64,000 nt of DNA, from positions 31,275,026-31,339,025 of the forward strand of contig OY294048.1 in NCBI GenBank assembly GCA_958510825.1. The letters run 5' to 3'. This document shows, one piece after another, positions 34,271-45,100 of the stretch. Under the pieces are notes generated by a model that ran no database searches, was not told where the DNA came from, and saw only the letters and a list, made by a program, of their open reading frames with translations. How positions within the stretch are numbered: the first letter of the stretch is position 1; every line of letters begins with the position of its first letter. This stretch comes from Brachypterus glaber. Lineage: Eukaryota; Arthropoda; Insecta; Coleoptera; Kateretidae. The position numbers and the translations under genes were made by a program.

Positions 34271-34609
34271 GAGTCATACATAAACGAAACCACCCGTAGT
34301 CAAAGTAATTCTATAATTGATCACATATTTATTAGGAATCTTTCTAACACTAAAATAGTTTCAGGCGTTGTCAAAACTAATATATCTGACCATTTTAATA
34401 CCTTTTTCTCATTTATATCAGAAAATATAAAGTCCTACACTGAAATTCCTACATCTAAAAATATAATAAATTACCAAAAATTAAATAATCTACTAGGACG
34501 CGAAAACTAGATCGACTTTTACAATAAAGACAATAGCCAGCAAGCATTAAATTATTTTATGTCGAATCTTAATTCACATAGGTATAAAGGATTGTACAAA
34601 AAAAAATAA
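34271..34609 (+). pseudogene. LINE endonuclease-to-RT linker fragment with A-rich end
   Basis: 113 codons open except for one TAG where the family usually has Trp. It reads TTRSQSNSIIDHIFIRN and SDHFNTFFSF, the C-terminal signature of the apurinic-type (EEP) endonuclease of non-LTR elements, then INYQKLNNLLGREN, DFYNKDNSQQALNYF. The fragment ends in an A-run and TAAA rather than in the reverse transcriptase. It is inserted within the composite TIR element; the target duplication is not clear (AATT-rich on both sides). Confidence 0.7.
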
Positions 34610-34917
34610 AATTAATTAATTAATAATAATTTTAAATAGTTGTTTTTTATATTATTTTATTGACTTAGTGCTCTTTACTTGTAAGCCGACGTCGTGGGCC
34701 TACAAGTAAAAGGCACTAAGTCCATGTCTTTTTTCAAATTTAGTTGAATTAATATACTTCAATTTTTCTTTATTTAACTGCAAATGAGACATTATTATGT
34801 CCAAACGTCATTGCAATTTGCGGTAGTTTTTTTCCAAAAACAATTATTACAAAAATTAGAAAACAACAATAAAAGTTAAATTTGTCAATATCTAAAAACC
34901 ATATTTTTGGACTTTTT

Positions 34918-35933
34918 AAATTTCATAATTTAAATCTAATCAAATAAATCTATTTTTTCACCACCAACCTAAAAGCACATCTTTATTACTGTTCTTGTCA
35001 TTGGTAGAAATATTATTTCTCTACCTATGACGTCAGAGGTTCTAAAAATAATGAAATTGGACCATGGTTAATAATGAATTTTTATTCAGCTGTTTTGGCA
35101 TCTGACGTTTCACTTAATTATTAAATCACATTGCTATTTACAAGTGTCTTTAGGCACCAAATTTATTTATTGCATGATAAATTAAAAAATATTAAATAAA
35201 TTAGCACCTATAAAAAATGTTTTACAAAAAACACTTCAAAAAGTGAAAATCATTGGTCCATCATATTCAACCATAGATCATACAACCCATATATTACCGT
35301 AAGGATCATAGATTACTAGAGGTACAACCCCCATATATTGATATTTGAGGCAACAGATTCTCCCTCACAGTCGCCTGTCCCCTTATTTCTGGGGGAGTAC
35401 CAGAATCATCACTTTGCATTTCACTTTCCATTTTTATATATTTTATTACACTTAACACGGAAACACTTTCTAACTTAATAATTTTAGCAGATCACCAGAA
35501 AATTCCTGCCAGAAATGTCAAGTTATTCATTTGTTTTTTTAATGGCCGCGAACGGCCAGCGTGATATTTTAAATTTATAAGCTTTTTCATTAAATTTTAG
35601 TAAAATAAATAAATACCTAATTAATTGTACTGGTAGTGAAAAAAATACTATATTTTCCACGTGAGTGAAGATTTAACATTTTAGACCGCGTCTTGCGGGC
35701 TTCGCGCTAGCGCGCTCATCCCGCAATTTGACGCAGGTCAAAAATGTTAAACTTCTCTCACTTGGTAAATAATATACTATTATTTGCAAGACTTCTATCA
35801 GATTTGACATTTAATGTCATATTTATGACAATCGTATTTGAAAATTCTACAACCTATTTTCTTGCAGTAGCGTCATTCCAAAATGAAAGTAACATTTTTA
35901 AGATGTTTTAAAATTCAATTCAATTCAATTCAT
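34918..35933. other. Intergenic; GC-rich palindrome and one short frame
   Basis: 35645-35775 is a MITE-like inverted repeat ('cacgtgagtgaagatttaac' against 'gttaaacttctctcacttgg') with a GC-rich core, 'cgcgctagcgcgctc'. A 41-codon minus-strand frame at 35431-35306 is listed separately. Confidence 0.4.
35306..35431 (-). CDS. Short unassigned ORF, possible N-terminal exon
   Basis: On the minus strand ATG at 35431 has an AAAATGG context and opens 41 codons to TGA at 35306. It begins MESEMQSDDSGTPPEIRGQA and continues TVRENLLPQ. The acidic Ser/Glu-rich start followed by ENLLPQ is reminiscent of the N-termini of tyrosine-recombinase-like (Crypton-derived) insect proteins, from memory only. It could be a first exon or a relic. 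No partner exon was found. Confidence 0.25.
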   Translation of the reverse strand: MESEMQSDDSGTPPEIRGQATVRENLLPQISIYGGCTSSNL

Positions 35934-37370
35934 TTATTTAACAAATCTTATTACAAAAATTTTCAAAGATGGTGACCCGCCTAAATTTATAAAATTTGTG
36001 TGCGGAATCATAAAGTATTATCTTAAGTATATAAGAATAAGTGTTTATATTAAATATTAATAAGTATATAATAATAAGTATTTATGTGAGAAAATAATAA
36101 AGCAAAAAAAAAAAGTAAGAGCAACTCAAACAGTGTTATTTCGATGATTTGAAAAAAGAGAGAAAGAAGAAAAGTGAAAGCCAAATTAAAACCCACAATT
36201 AGGGAGAAGGAAAAAAATAAATTTAAATAACATTGCTAACCATATAATGCAAATTTTTATTATTGTTAATATTTTTGATATTTTTTATTTCAACTGGGAT
36301 TGAGTTATACAATTTAGGACCAATATAGAATAAATAACGCTGTGTACCAGCTTTTTTGAAAAGGGGAATAGAAATATTATTTTTGGCTGTTTTTGTAACT
36401 TGGAGATTATTTTTGTTTTTATGTGTCCATAATATAACCTGATAAAAGTATAGTTGTCTAATTGATAAGAGCTGACTATCCCTATACAACAGCTCAGTGG
36501 AGTACCATCGGGGTTTTTTAAATATAATTTTAAGAATTAGTTACTTCAAGGTCATGAAGGTGCTTGTCCAACAGTCCACCCCAAACACTAACACAATATC
36601 TTAACAGGGATTCGACCAGTGCCCTATAAACTGTTATGAGAAGTTTTTTACTTAAAATGTCACGCAGTAGAAAGAACTTGCGAATTGTCCTTCTCAGTCC
36701 ATTTTTTAGATAAGACACATGTTCATTCCATTTAAAATGTTGGTCTATTAAAATTCCAAGGTACTTTATATAATTTGTGCGATTTATTATTGGACAGTTA
36801 CATATATTATTTTGACAGTCGCCTTGGTGGATTTTTAAGGAATTTTTGTTTGTTTGACCAACCAAAGTTAAACTAAATGTTAAAAACTTAGTCTTATCTA
36901 CATTTAGACTGAGAAGGTTCAAATCTAACCAAGCCTTTATCTGTGCTAAGCCTTCTTCTGCTTTTTGAAATACATCGTCCCATGAGTCACCCGCAAAAAT
37001 AATGACGGTGTCATCAGCATAAGAGAATGTTTCACCCGAAAAATTAATTATCTGATAAATGCTATTTATATATATTAAAAAAAAGTATAGGACCCATAAC
37101 TGTCCCGTGGGGCACGCCCCTGGTAACAGCTAATGGGTCACTTAGCACATTGTTAATTTTTACTCGCTGAAGACGTTCAGATAAATAACTTTCAAAAAGT
37201 GAAAGTGCAATTCCTCTTATGCCGATTTCCCTCAATCTTTGAAGTAGTACTTTATGATCTACAGTGTCAAACGCTTTGGCCAGGTCAAGGAAAATTGCCA
37301 AAACTTTTTTACTTTTATTTAAATTATTTAATATTGATTTCGCAAATTCTATTACTGCGTTTTCTGTGTG
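35934..37370 (-). mobile_element. 5'-truncated LINE with 12-bp flanking repeat
   Basis: A 1.44-kb non-LTR retrotransposon on the minus strand. AATTCAATTCAT occurs exactly at 35922-35933 and 37371-37382, a target duplication or tail microhomology: the 3' side continues as a short (ATTCA)n run. The element enters the ORF at about RT motif 1 and keeps the 3' UTR with A-rich segments (36060-36200). Few frameshifts suggest a fairly recent copy. Confidence 0.8.
36223..37370 (-). pseudogene. LINE reverse transcriptase, broken
   Basis: Reverse transcriptase for target-primed integration. From 37370 it reads TENAVIEFAKSILNNLNKS, motif A FLDLAKAFDTVDH, GIRGIALSLFESYLSERLQR, TRGVPHGTVMGPILF, then, after a one-base insertion near 37075, motif C YADD (37020-37009), WLDLNLLSLNVDKTKF, YIKYLGILIDQHFKWNEHV, and the thumb RALVESLLRYCVSVWGG. 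A further one-base shift near 36535 leads to the C-terminal RQLYFYQVILWTHKNK and YNSIPVEIKN. Two frameshifts make it dead. The FLDLAKAFDTVDH style suits CR1/L2-group LINEs rather than RTE or R1, but the clade is not certain. Confidence 0.82.
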
Positions 37371-37382
37371 AATTCAATTCAT

Positions 37383-38219
37383 GAAGTTGTAATCCCGTTT
37401 TTCGGAAAGAGGGCCTTATGTAGACTTTAGTTCCACCATTACTTTCGTTTGTGCCATCTTGGTTCTCGAGATATAAAAATTTCCCCTGTAACCCCGCATT
37501 TGTATTTTGAAAAGAAAAATAAGTGGGTAGAATAATTTACGTCCCTCGACATTAGTGCAACAAACATTTTTTCCCTATCTCAAAGCGTTAGGCCAATGGA
37601 GGTTTAAACTTGGGAAAATGGGGTGTTTTAAAAAGGTGGCACATAAGAGAGAAATGAAGATAGTTTCAATCTGTTAGCAGTTGGCTTTTAAGTCAGGACA
37701 GATCTAAGTGTTACCAAAAAATGTTTGACCGGGGTAAAAAAAATTGAATGTGCTATTTCTGGCACCCTAAAGTTGGGATAACAACAAAATTTTGAATTTT
37801 CAAGGTCACAGCAAGGCCGTTTGGTGATAAAAATTTGAAAAAAAATCAGAGTTCTTCCCTATTTATGCTAGATCTCCATACCGCGGTATGCACGGTACCG
37901 TGCAAAAAAGATTTTCATTTATCTTTAATAGGGAGTAAAAAAAATAATTGGAGGAACGATTATTTTTGCAAAGAACGGCTGTGAGCCACCTCTAAATATA
38001 TTTTTTTTTTTAATTCTGAAAAAATATGGTAATCTACTGACCCCAGTGATAAACTTTGAGGGCTGAGACCTTTAAAATTAAAAAAAAAGTCAAAACTCGG
38101 GGCACCCTAAGGTACATATTAACTGGTGAATATTTTATTTTCATAACTTTATTTTATTTATTTATTTTTTTATAGTCATAATATTAACGTCAAAAAACGC
38201 ATGATTTGTGTTAGGTGAA
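37383..38219. other. Intergenic, nothing recognised
   Basis: No coding exon or RNA gene is seen. A short palindrome, 'ccataccgcggtatgcacgg' with 'taccgtg', lies near 37876. Confidence 0.35.
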
Positions 38220-38960
38220 TCACTCTGGATATTTACCACATGAAAACCAACTTAATTTAAATTACACAGCCCCACAAAAAAAATCTACTACCCGAGCTAA
38301 ACCTATACGTTTTTGAGGTCGCTGAATCTGGAGTCAGTTTGACCCCATTAAGTCCGGATCAAGGTCAAGTCAAGGTCAAAATAAGAAAAAATCATTGGAT
38401 CGGAGAAAACCTCTACTCTCAGACCTTTTTGGAGTCGCTGAATCCCAATCCGGGGTCAGTTTTACCACATCGGGTCAGGATCAAGGCCAAAATTTGAAAA
38501 AAAAAACATTAAATCGAAAAAAAAAATAATTCTGCAACCAGAGCTAAACCACCATACCTATAGGTTTTTGAGGTCACTGAATCCAAATCCGGGGTCAGTT
38601 TTACTCCATCAGGTCAGAATCAAGGTCAAAATGAGAAAAAATCATTGGTTCAGCGTGATCCACTACTCTAAGACGTTTCTGAGGTCACTAAATCCGAATC
38701 TAAGGTAATTTTCATCCCAGCTGTTGAGCATCAGGGTCAAACGAATTTGTCCCATCAGAGTTTTGTTACAATTTTTGAATCGTTACATTCTATATATACA
38801 TATATACATGATGGGGTGAAAATGGCCCCAGAAACGTCTTAGATAAGTGGTTCAAGCCGATTCAATGTTTTTTTCTCATTTTGGGCCAAACTGACCCCGG
38901 ATTCGGATTCAGCGACCTTAAAAAGGTAAAGGTATGGTGGTTTAGATCGGGAATTTTTTA
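38220..38960. repeat. Foldback-like cluster of about 120-bp 'gaggtc.ctgaatcc' units
   Basis: Units with 'tttgaggtc(g/a)ctgaatc', 'ggggtcagttt', 'atcaaggtcaa(g/a)' and 'aaaatcattgg' recur at about 38320, 38435, 38565 and 38670. From about 38750 the inverse appears ('aaactgaccccggattcgga' with 'ttcagcgacct' at 38890). Four direct units facing one or two inverted ones make a foldback. No coding content. Confidence 0.65.
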
Positions 38961-39237
38961 AATTCAAATATTTCTAAAACTAATTATTGGATTTGACTGA
39001 TTCTTTTTTTGTTTTGAAGCTTAAACATTCTGTACTTTTGTTTGTTTTAAAAATGATTAAATTTTTATTTTTTTTTGGTTTTAACAACAACAAATAATGT
39101 ACAACTATGTTTTTTATCCCATCTTCTAGGACTTGCAAGATACGCCACTGCAACTGTTTATCAAATTATTAAAGTCTTTTTTATTGCCGCCATTTTAATG
39201 AATATTTTATTTTTTATTTTTTTACATTTTTAATTCT

Positions 39238-39345
39238 GGTTTAGGAGATCAGGATTTTTCTGAAAGTTGTAATTTTTTCAGTTAACTTAAAAAGTACTAC
39301 ATGAATTTGATTGATGCTGTGCTTTAAATTTGGAGCTTAACCGAG
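39238..39345. repeat. Diverged fragment of the Tc1 element's terminal region
   Basis: 'ggtttaggagatcaggattt' through 'cagttaacttaaaaagtact' repeats 41075-41140 of the element to the right in direct orientation, with about one change in six. An older relic of the same family beside the main copy. Confidence 0.6.
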
Positions 39346-39439
39346 TTAAGTTTTTCTTCTAATCAAGTTTATCAAAAACATAAATTCAGTTTGAAAAACT
39401 TGAGTAGAAGACAAAATAGGGTCACTGTGTCTGGCGGCA

Positions 39440-41260
39440 ATTCTGCGAAATCACCGTTAAGCCTTCGTTAGACGGCAATAGAAAGTTTCCCCGGGGTGAA
39501 GAAACTGTAGAAGAAGAAGTAAAAGACATGAGCTTCTGAAACTGAAAAAATGACAACTTCCAGGAAAATGCTAATATTCCCTAAACCAGAAAAAAACACC
39601 TTGAAAATCGTTGTTTTAATTACTGAGAAAGAATGGAATGTTTTAAATTGTACTTAACTAAGTAAAATTTAATGCTGACACTTAAAAAAAAATGGAATTA
39701 AAATATCCCTTAGCAAAAAAAATAAAACCCGCAAAAACTTGAAATGAACGTTTTTATGAAAACTTAAAACAATAAAATAACACAATAACAAACTAACACA
39801 AAACAAAATTAATAATTAGTATTACCACCACGAGCTCTAATAGCCTCCCTCAAACGACGTGGCATGCTTTGAATGAGGGTGACAATATTCTGTTGGGATA
39901 TTTGTGCCCATTCTTCTTGCGATGCCACTCAAGTCATTCAAGTAATTTTTCTTTTTTTCGCGTCTTTCTGAAATATATCAAAATTGTTAATCTCATCAGG
40001 TGCTATGCATTTTACTTTTGTTTTTGTTTATATTTAATTTGTAAACGTTAACTTGTAACAGTTTCTGTATTATGCTTCCCGAAATTTCTGCACAAATTGT
40101 TGCTTTGAACAACGATGGAGATCAAGGATTACCGTTTACTGTCCTTGCTGGTCGATTAGCTGATGTTCGTAGGGTAGAGGTTTCTGCAAAAACAGTTCGT
40201 AGGAGACTTAACGAACATGGTTTGGCATCGAGTAGACCAGCTACAGGCCCTCTATTAAATGCAGATCATCGAAGAGCACGACTGGCATTTGCTCACCAGT
40301 TCGAAGATTGGGGTGAGAGTGAATCGGGGAACGTGCTCTTTTCAGATGAGTCGAGGTTTAGTCCTAGATCACCAGATGGCCGCAAAAATGTGTGGCGGAG
40401 ACCAGGAGAGCGGTACAGCCAATGCTGCGTATCTCCCAGAACAGGCTTTAATGGAGGCAGCATTATGGTATGGGCTGGTATTTTTTAGAGGTTCGCACCG
40501 AGTTAGTCTTCGTTGAAAACGGTGCAATGACTGCACATAGGTATATCCTCGAATGTGGAGAACCCCACATTGTTCCCTATAAGCCATTTATTGGCTATGA
40601 TTTTGTTTTTATGGACGACAACACCCGCCCGAACGTTGCTGGAATTGTCTTATAGTCCCGACCTCAACTCGATAGAACATGTGGGACATGCTCGGCCGCC
40701 AGCCCCCAGTGGAGAGTTTGAATGACTTAAGAGTGGCACTACAAGAAAATTGGGCACAAATACCCCAACAGAATATTGTCATTCTCATTCAAAGCATGCC
40801 ACGTAGTTTGAGGGAGGTTACTAGAGCTCGTGGTGGTAATAGTCAATATTAATTTTGTTTTGTGTTAGTTTGTTATTGTGTTATTGTATTGTTTCAAGTT
40901 TTCATAAAAACGTTTATTTAAATTTTTTGCGTTCTTTTTATTTTTTTTTGTTAAGGGATATTTTTGCTCCATTTTTTTAAGTGTCAATATAAAATTTCAC
41001 TTAGTTAAGTACAATTTAAAACATTCCATTGTTTCTCAGTAATTAAAACAAAGTGGTGTCCGTTTTTTTCTGGTTTAGGAATTATCAGCATTTTCCTGGA
41101 AGTTGTCATTTTTTCAGTTAACTAAAAAAGTACTAAATCAGCAGAGTTTTTTATTTGAAGCTCATGTCTTTTACTTCTTCTTCTACAGTTTCTTCATCCC
41201 GGGGCAACTTTCTATTGCCGTCTGACGAAGGCTTAATGGTGATATTTTTTTCATCGCAAA
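39440..41260 (+). mobile_element. Tc1-like transposon with unusually long inverted repeats
   Basis: Inverted arms extend about 500 bp on each side: 'accgttaagccttcgttaga' (39462) faces 'tctgacgaaggcttaatggt' (41220), and 'gaagaaactgtagaagaaga' (39500) faces 'tcttcttctacagtttcttc' (41173). Unlike ordinary Tc1 elements, the left arm also contains an antisense copy of the transposase 3' end (39817-39945 mirrors 40735-40850). So it is a foldback derivative that kept one central transposase. Confidence 0.8.
40072..40852 (+). pseudogene. Tc1-like DDE transposase, broken
   Basis: Cut-and-paste transposase of the Tc1/mariner superfamily. The first frame (40072-40488) holds the second helix-turn-helix (AKTVRRRLNEHGL), the linker RPATGPLLNADHRRARLAFA, first catalytic Asp in NVLFSDESRF, WRRPGER and GGSIMVWAGIF. 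A one-base loss near 40487 shifts to EVRTELVFVENGAMTAHRYI and the second Asp region FVFMDDNTRPN. A deletion of about 50 bp near 40650 precedes SPDLNSIEHV with the final Glu, and a further shift near 40680 restores QPPVESLNDLRVAL through QSMPRSLREVTRARGG, stop at 40850-40852. The N-terminal first DNA-binding helix is missing. Not functional. Confidence 0.88.
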
Positions 41261-42009
41261 ATGATATAAATTGTTTTATTATCATACCTACTTATCTTAA
41301 TATTTTTACAGGCATTTTCTTTGATTTGGTTAATTTAATTCCATTCTCAATTGCTAAACTAAAACCTTTTTTGTGCATTTTTAAATTACAAATTATGGTT
41401 CTGTCAATATAAGTTAAGTCACTTACTGCAGTAATGACTAGCGCGGTACTGCGCTAGGCTTGCAAGCATGTTCATAAAAATCAACCTATAAAAACTGTCA
41501 TGACATTTTATAAAAAGAATATTTTGAGGTATTTAAATAAAATTTTAGTTAAATAATAAAGTAATAACAATAATTCTGCCGTGCTAAGCTGAAAGGTCCT
41601 ATCTACATAGGTTTAACATATACAGATAGGACCTTTCATCTGAGGAAGGCAGAATTATAAATATTAAGACATTCATATTCAATTATTAATTAGTTTTAGG
41701 TATGAAATCTTGTTGTAAAAGAGAAATACTGAAAAACAAAAAGTATTTTGTAGTAACAGCGATTCTCACTAAAATTTTCTACAGTAGAAAATTCCCAATT
41801 TAGCTATAATATGATTGGACAAAAATAAACACTTGGCCAGAAATAGTGTTAGATGATTGGTTGAGAAAAACGTTAAAAAATTATCACTGTAATAATGTGA
41901 TTGGATAGAAAGAAACCCATGGTCGGAAATAACGTTAAATGTTTGGTTTTTAAAAATGTTAAAAAATAATTAAAATAGTTTACTTAAAACATAATTTTAT
42001 TACATAAAT
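41261..42009. other. 3' flank of the stathmin-domain gene; AT-rich
   Basis: Contains the hairpin at 41571-41655 and two loosely similar 'atgattggac/ggatag..aaa' repeats (41809, 41899). The complement of AATAAA at 41996-42001 lies just after the stop codon of the minus-strand gene and could be its poly(A) signal, which would give a very short 3' UTR. Confidence 0.4.
41571..41655. repeat. Hairpin with 14-bp perfect inner stem
   Basis: AATTCTGCC and GGCAGAATT form an outer 9-bp stem. After a 10/10 internal loop, GAAAGGTCCTATCT pairs perfectly with AGATAGGACCTTTC around a 19-nt loop. It is either a tiny MITE or a structured RNA. The large internal loop is poor for a miRNA precursor. Confidence 0.7.
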
Positions 42010-42162
42010 CTACAAATTAGAGAGGCTTTGCTTATTTGGAGTACCAAGATCATCAGAAGGAACTTGCAGGTAAGTTTTGTTGCTGCTCAGTGAAGAGTCA
42101 CTGCCTTGTCTTTTAATATTATTGATTGTATGTTTTGCTGATTGAATCCTTTGTTGTAAAAT
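42010..42162 (-). CDS. STMND1-like gene, terminal exon
   Basis: The acceptor on the minus strand is 'atttttttggttttag' just before 42162, phase 0. It encodes ILQQRIQSAKHTINNIKRQG, then a Ser/Asn-rich tail ending KQSLSNL and TAG at 42012-42010. It is 50 codons, too short to stand out alone; exon joining supports it. Confidence 0.78.
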   Translation of the reverse strand: MLQQRIQSAKHTINNIKRQGSDSSLSSNKTYLQVPSDDLGTPNKQSLSNL

Positions 42163-45100
42163 CTAAAACCAAAAAAATATGTGAGAATCCACACAAAATA
42201 AAAGATAAAAAATATATTTGGACGCGTCATGGCGCGTCCGGAAGCGTCAGGTAAATAAATAAAAATTTGTGGAATTTGAATTTGATTTCTTTTGTATATC
42301 TTTAGGTTTAAACCAATTAAATAAACCTAAACAATAGAAAACTAGTCAAAGATTACTTCATTTTTGGTGAAATTAGGCATAAATTTATTTTTTTAACAGC
42401 CTAAGTTGAAAAAAAACTTTTTTGGTCAATTATGTAACTTTTTATACTGAATTTGAATCTGTGTTTAAACTTTCAAGTATCTAAGGGCTTTATTTTTAAT
42501 TATGCATAATTTTAAAAATTTTGCAATTTGTTTTTCAAAATCTGGATTGCAAAATTATTGTGGAAAAACTAACGATTTTGATAAAATTTGGTTTGATGAT
42601 TCAGCACACCATAAAGTTTTCTTTGGTCAATTTTAACGGTTCTACTTATACTAAGTACTAAGTATCCGAAAAAAAATCTGAAAAAACTTGATTTTTTACC
42701 CCTTTTTGTGATTTTTACTATTTTTGAAATAATATATTTTTTTTTTGATTTCCAACTAATTTTATCATGTATAAAATTCAATTACAAAACTTTTTTCCCT
42801 CTTCAATATTTGTCTGAAATTAATAGTTCCAGAGATTAATAGTTCCAGAGATATATGAACGAAAAGGAGAAAAAAAAATGAATTTCTTCTCGATTTTGCA
42901 ACATATTGTTAAATAAAAAGTGAAGCTCGCAGTTTATTTTATGCGCATGGTGAATTTAACATTTCTAGTGATATTCGGGACCCATTGATCCTAAAACAGA
43001 TACCACCTGGTCTACCTTTAAAAACTTATTTTATCAGAATATTTGGATACAAATATTGAAATTTTCATAGTTGTTGTCACATATTTAATATCAAAACTTG
43101 GCCCTAATGTTTGGTGTATAACAACATACTTGATTTTAATAATGTTTTTTTTCAGTAACAAAGGCATGTTCTGTTTCTAGGAAATTTTGTTGCGGTCTAA
43201 AATTGTGACTATGCTGCGAAATATCGGTGATCTCGTTTAGAACCAAGTGCTCTATTCTACAGAAGATACTCCATTAGAAAAGTACCCTCATTTAGTTTTT
43301 GCTTAATCTTCGATTCCCGGCTTACACGGCCTTTGTTTTTTTTAGTTATTTTAAAGTAGCAATTACACAGGCCCACAAAATTAAAAAAGTGGTCTGGGCT
43401 GGGGTTGAGACCCACCTACTCTTATGTATTTTGTGATGCTGAATCACACGAAACTGTCATAAAAAAAGGCACTTCATGAGCTCATTTCTTTGCTACACTG
43501 AAAAAACTGTCTAAAATGGTAAAAATCTAATATTATTTCAGTGTAACAAAAAAATGAGCCATTGAAGTGAATTTTTTATGACAGATTCTTGTTCACCATC
43601 TCAAAATAAATAAGAATAGGTGGATCTAAACCCCAGCACAGACCACTCTTTTTTTTGTGGCGCCAGCCAGTTTTTCCAGTATAGAAAAAAAATGAACCTA
43701 TTAAGTGCCTTTTTTATGACAGATTTGTGTTCAGCATCCCAAAATACATAAGAATAGGTGGGTCTCAACCCCGGCACAGCAATCTATTTTTTTTTGTGGG
43801 CCCATAATGTTTTTTCAGTGCAGAAAAAAAACGAGCCGATGAAGTGCATTTTTTATGACAGATTCGTGTTCACCATCTCAAAATAAATAAGAATAGGTGG
43901 ATCTAAACCCCAGCACAGACCACTCTTTTTTTTGTGGCGCCAGCCAGTTTTTCCAGTGTAGAAAAAAAATGAACCTATTAAGTGCCTTTTTTATGACAGA
44001 TTTGTGTTCAGCATCCCAAAATACATAAGAATAGGTGGGTCTCAACCCCGGCACAGCAATCTATTTTTTTTTGTGTAGCCCATAATGTTTTTTCAGTGTA
44101 GAAAAAAAAATGAGCCGATGAAGTGCATTTTTTATGACAGATTCGTGTTCAGCATCCCAAAATACATAAGAATAAGTGGATCTCAACCCCAGCACAGACC
44201 ACTTTTTTTTTGTGGGCCCAGACAGTTTTTTCAGTGTAGATACAAAATAAGCTCATGAAGTGCCTTTTTTATGGCAGATTCGTGTTCAGCATCCAAAAAT
44301 ACATAAGAATCCGTGGGTCTCAACCCCAGCACAGCCCACTTTTTTCTTTTGTGGGCCTGTGTTATTTTTGTTGTACTTACTTGTTGTCTTCTAATTTCTG
44401 CTTCTTCTAACTTTTCTTGTAATTTAACTAAAGTAATTGTAGGACTAGTTTGTTCATCTTCTAGTTTTTGAAACCTTTTAGGTGGATGTTTTTTAATTAT
44501 ACTTTCCTCTTCCCCTTCAAATGCAATTTCAAAAGATAAACCATTTACTAAAAGTATAATAAATGAACAGCGCATTGTCAAATTATTGGGTTCCGATTTC
44601 ACTTGTCATAATATAAAACAGGCCCACAAAAAAATCTTCTGAGTCTTGGATTCCAATATGATATTCCTATGTATTTTTTTTCCGCTGAAACTAAATCCAC
44701 AACCCGTTTAACCCCTACACGTCAGGATTTTAACATAACCTCAAAAAACACCTGAAAAACTACTGAAACCGCTAAAATCATCTATGCCGTACCACTGTCA
44801 ACCCTCTGTCCCCAAATTGCTAATTCTATAACCACAGAAACCCATAATACCCTAACCTCATAATACCATAGCCGCATAACCTCAAAACCCCGTAACCTCA
44901 TTAAGTAGAAAAATCTACAACTTCTTCTGTTTTTTTAGTGGAACATATTCATAGATAAGTAACTCTATAACCCCAAAATCCCCTAACCCCATAACCTCAA
45001 AATCCTTCACTTCGTAACCCCATATACTATATCCCCTTAATCCCGTTATCCTATTCTGTGGAGAAATCCGGTTAAAAAAATAATGAAATAGACCTTGATT

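Larger units (their letters stand above)
33450..34917. mobile_element. Composite TIR element, copy 1 (with LINE insertion)
   Basis: Starts 'CGTCGGCTTACAAGTAAAAG'. At 34673 it reaches an inverted terminus, 'ctttacttgtaagccgacg', immediately followed by 'tcgtgggcctacaagtaaaa', a second left-end-like sequence, and a 230-bp segment that stops near 34917 without the final terminus. The identical internal junction is in copy 2 (50689-51792), so the composite is the inherited unit. A LINE fragment (34271-34609) interrupts the middle. Confidence 0.75.

Noticed and set aside
37199..37384. Plus-strand frame across the LINE
   Set aside because: Antisense shadow of the reverse-transcriptase ORF at motif A.
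44820..45050. Interstitial telomere
   Set aside because: Units are irregular AACCCC/AACCTC mixtures, not (TTAGG)n or another known exact repeat, and are mirrored in the other arm of a foldback.
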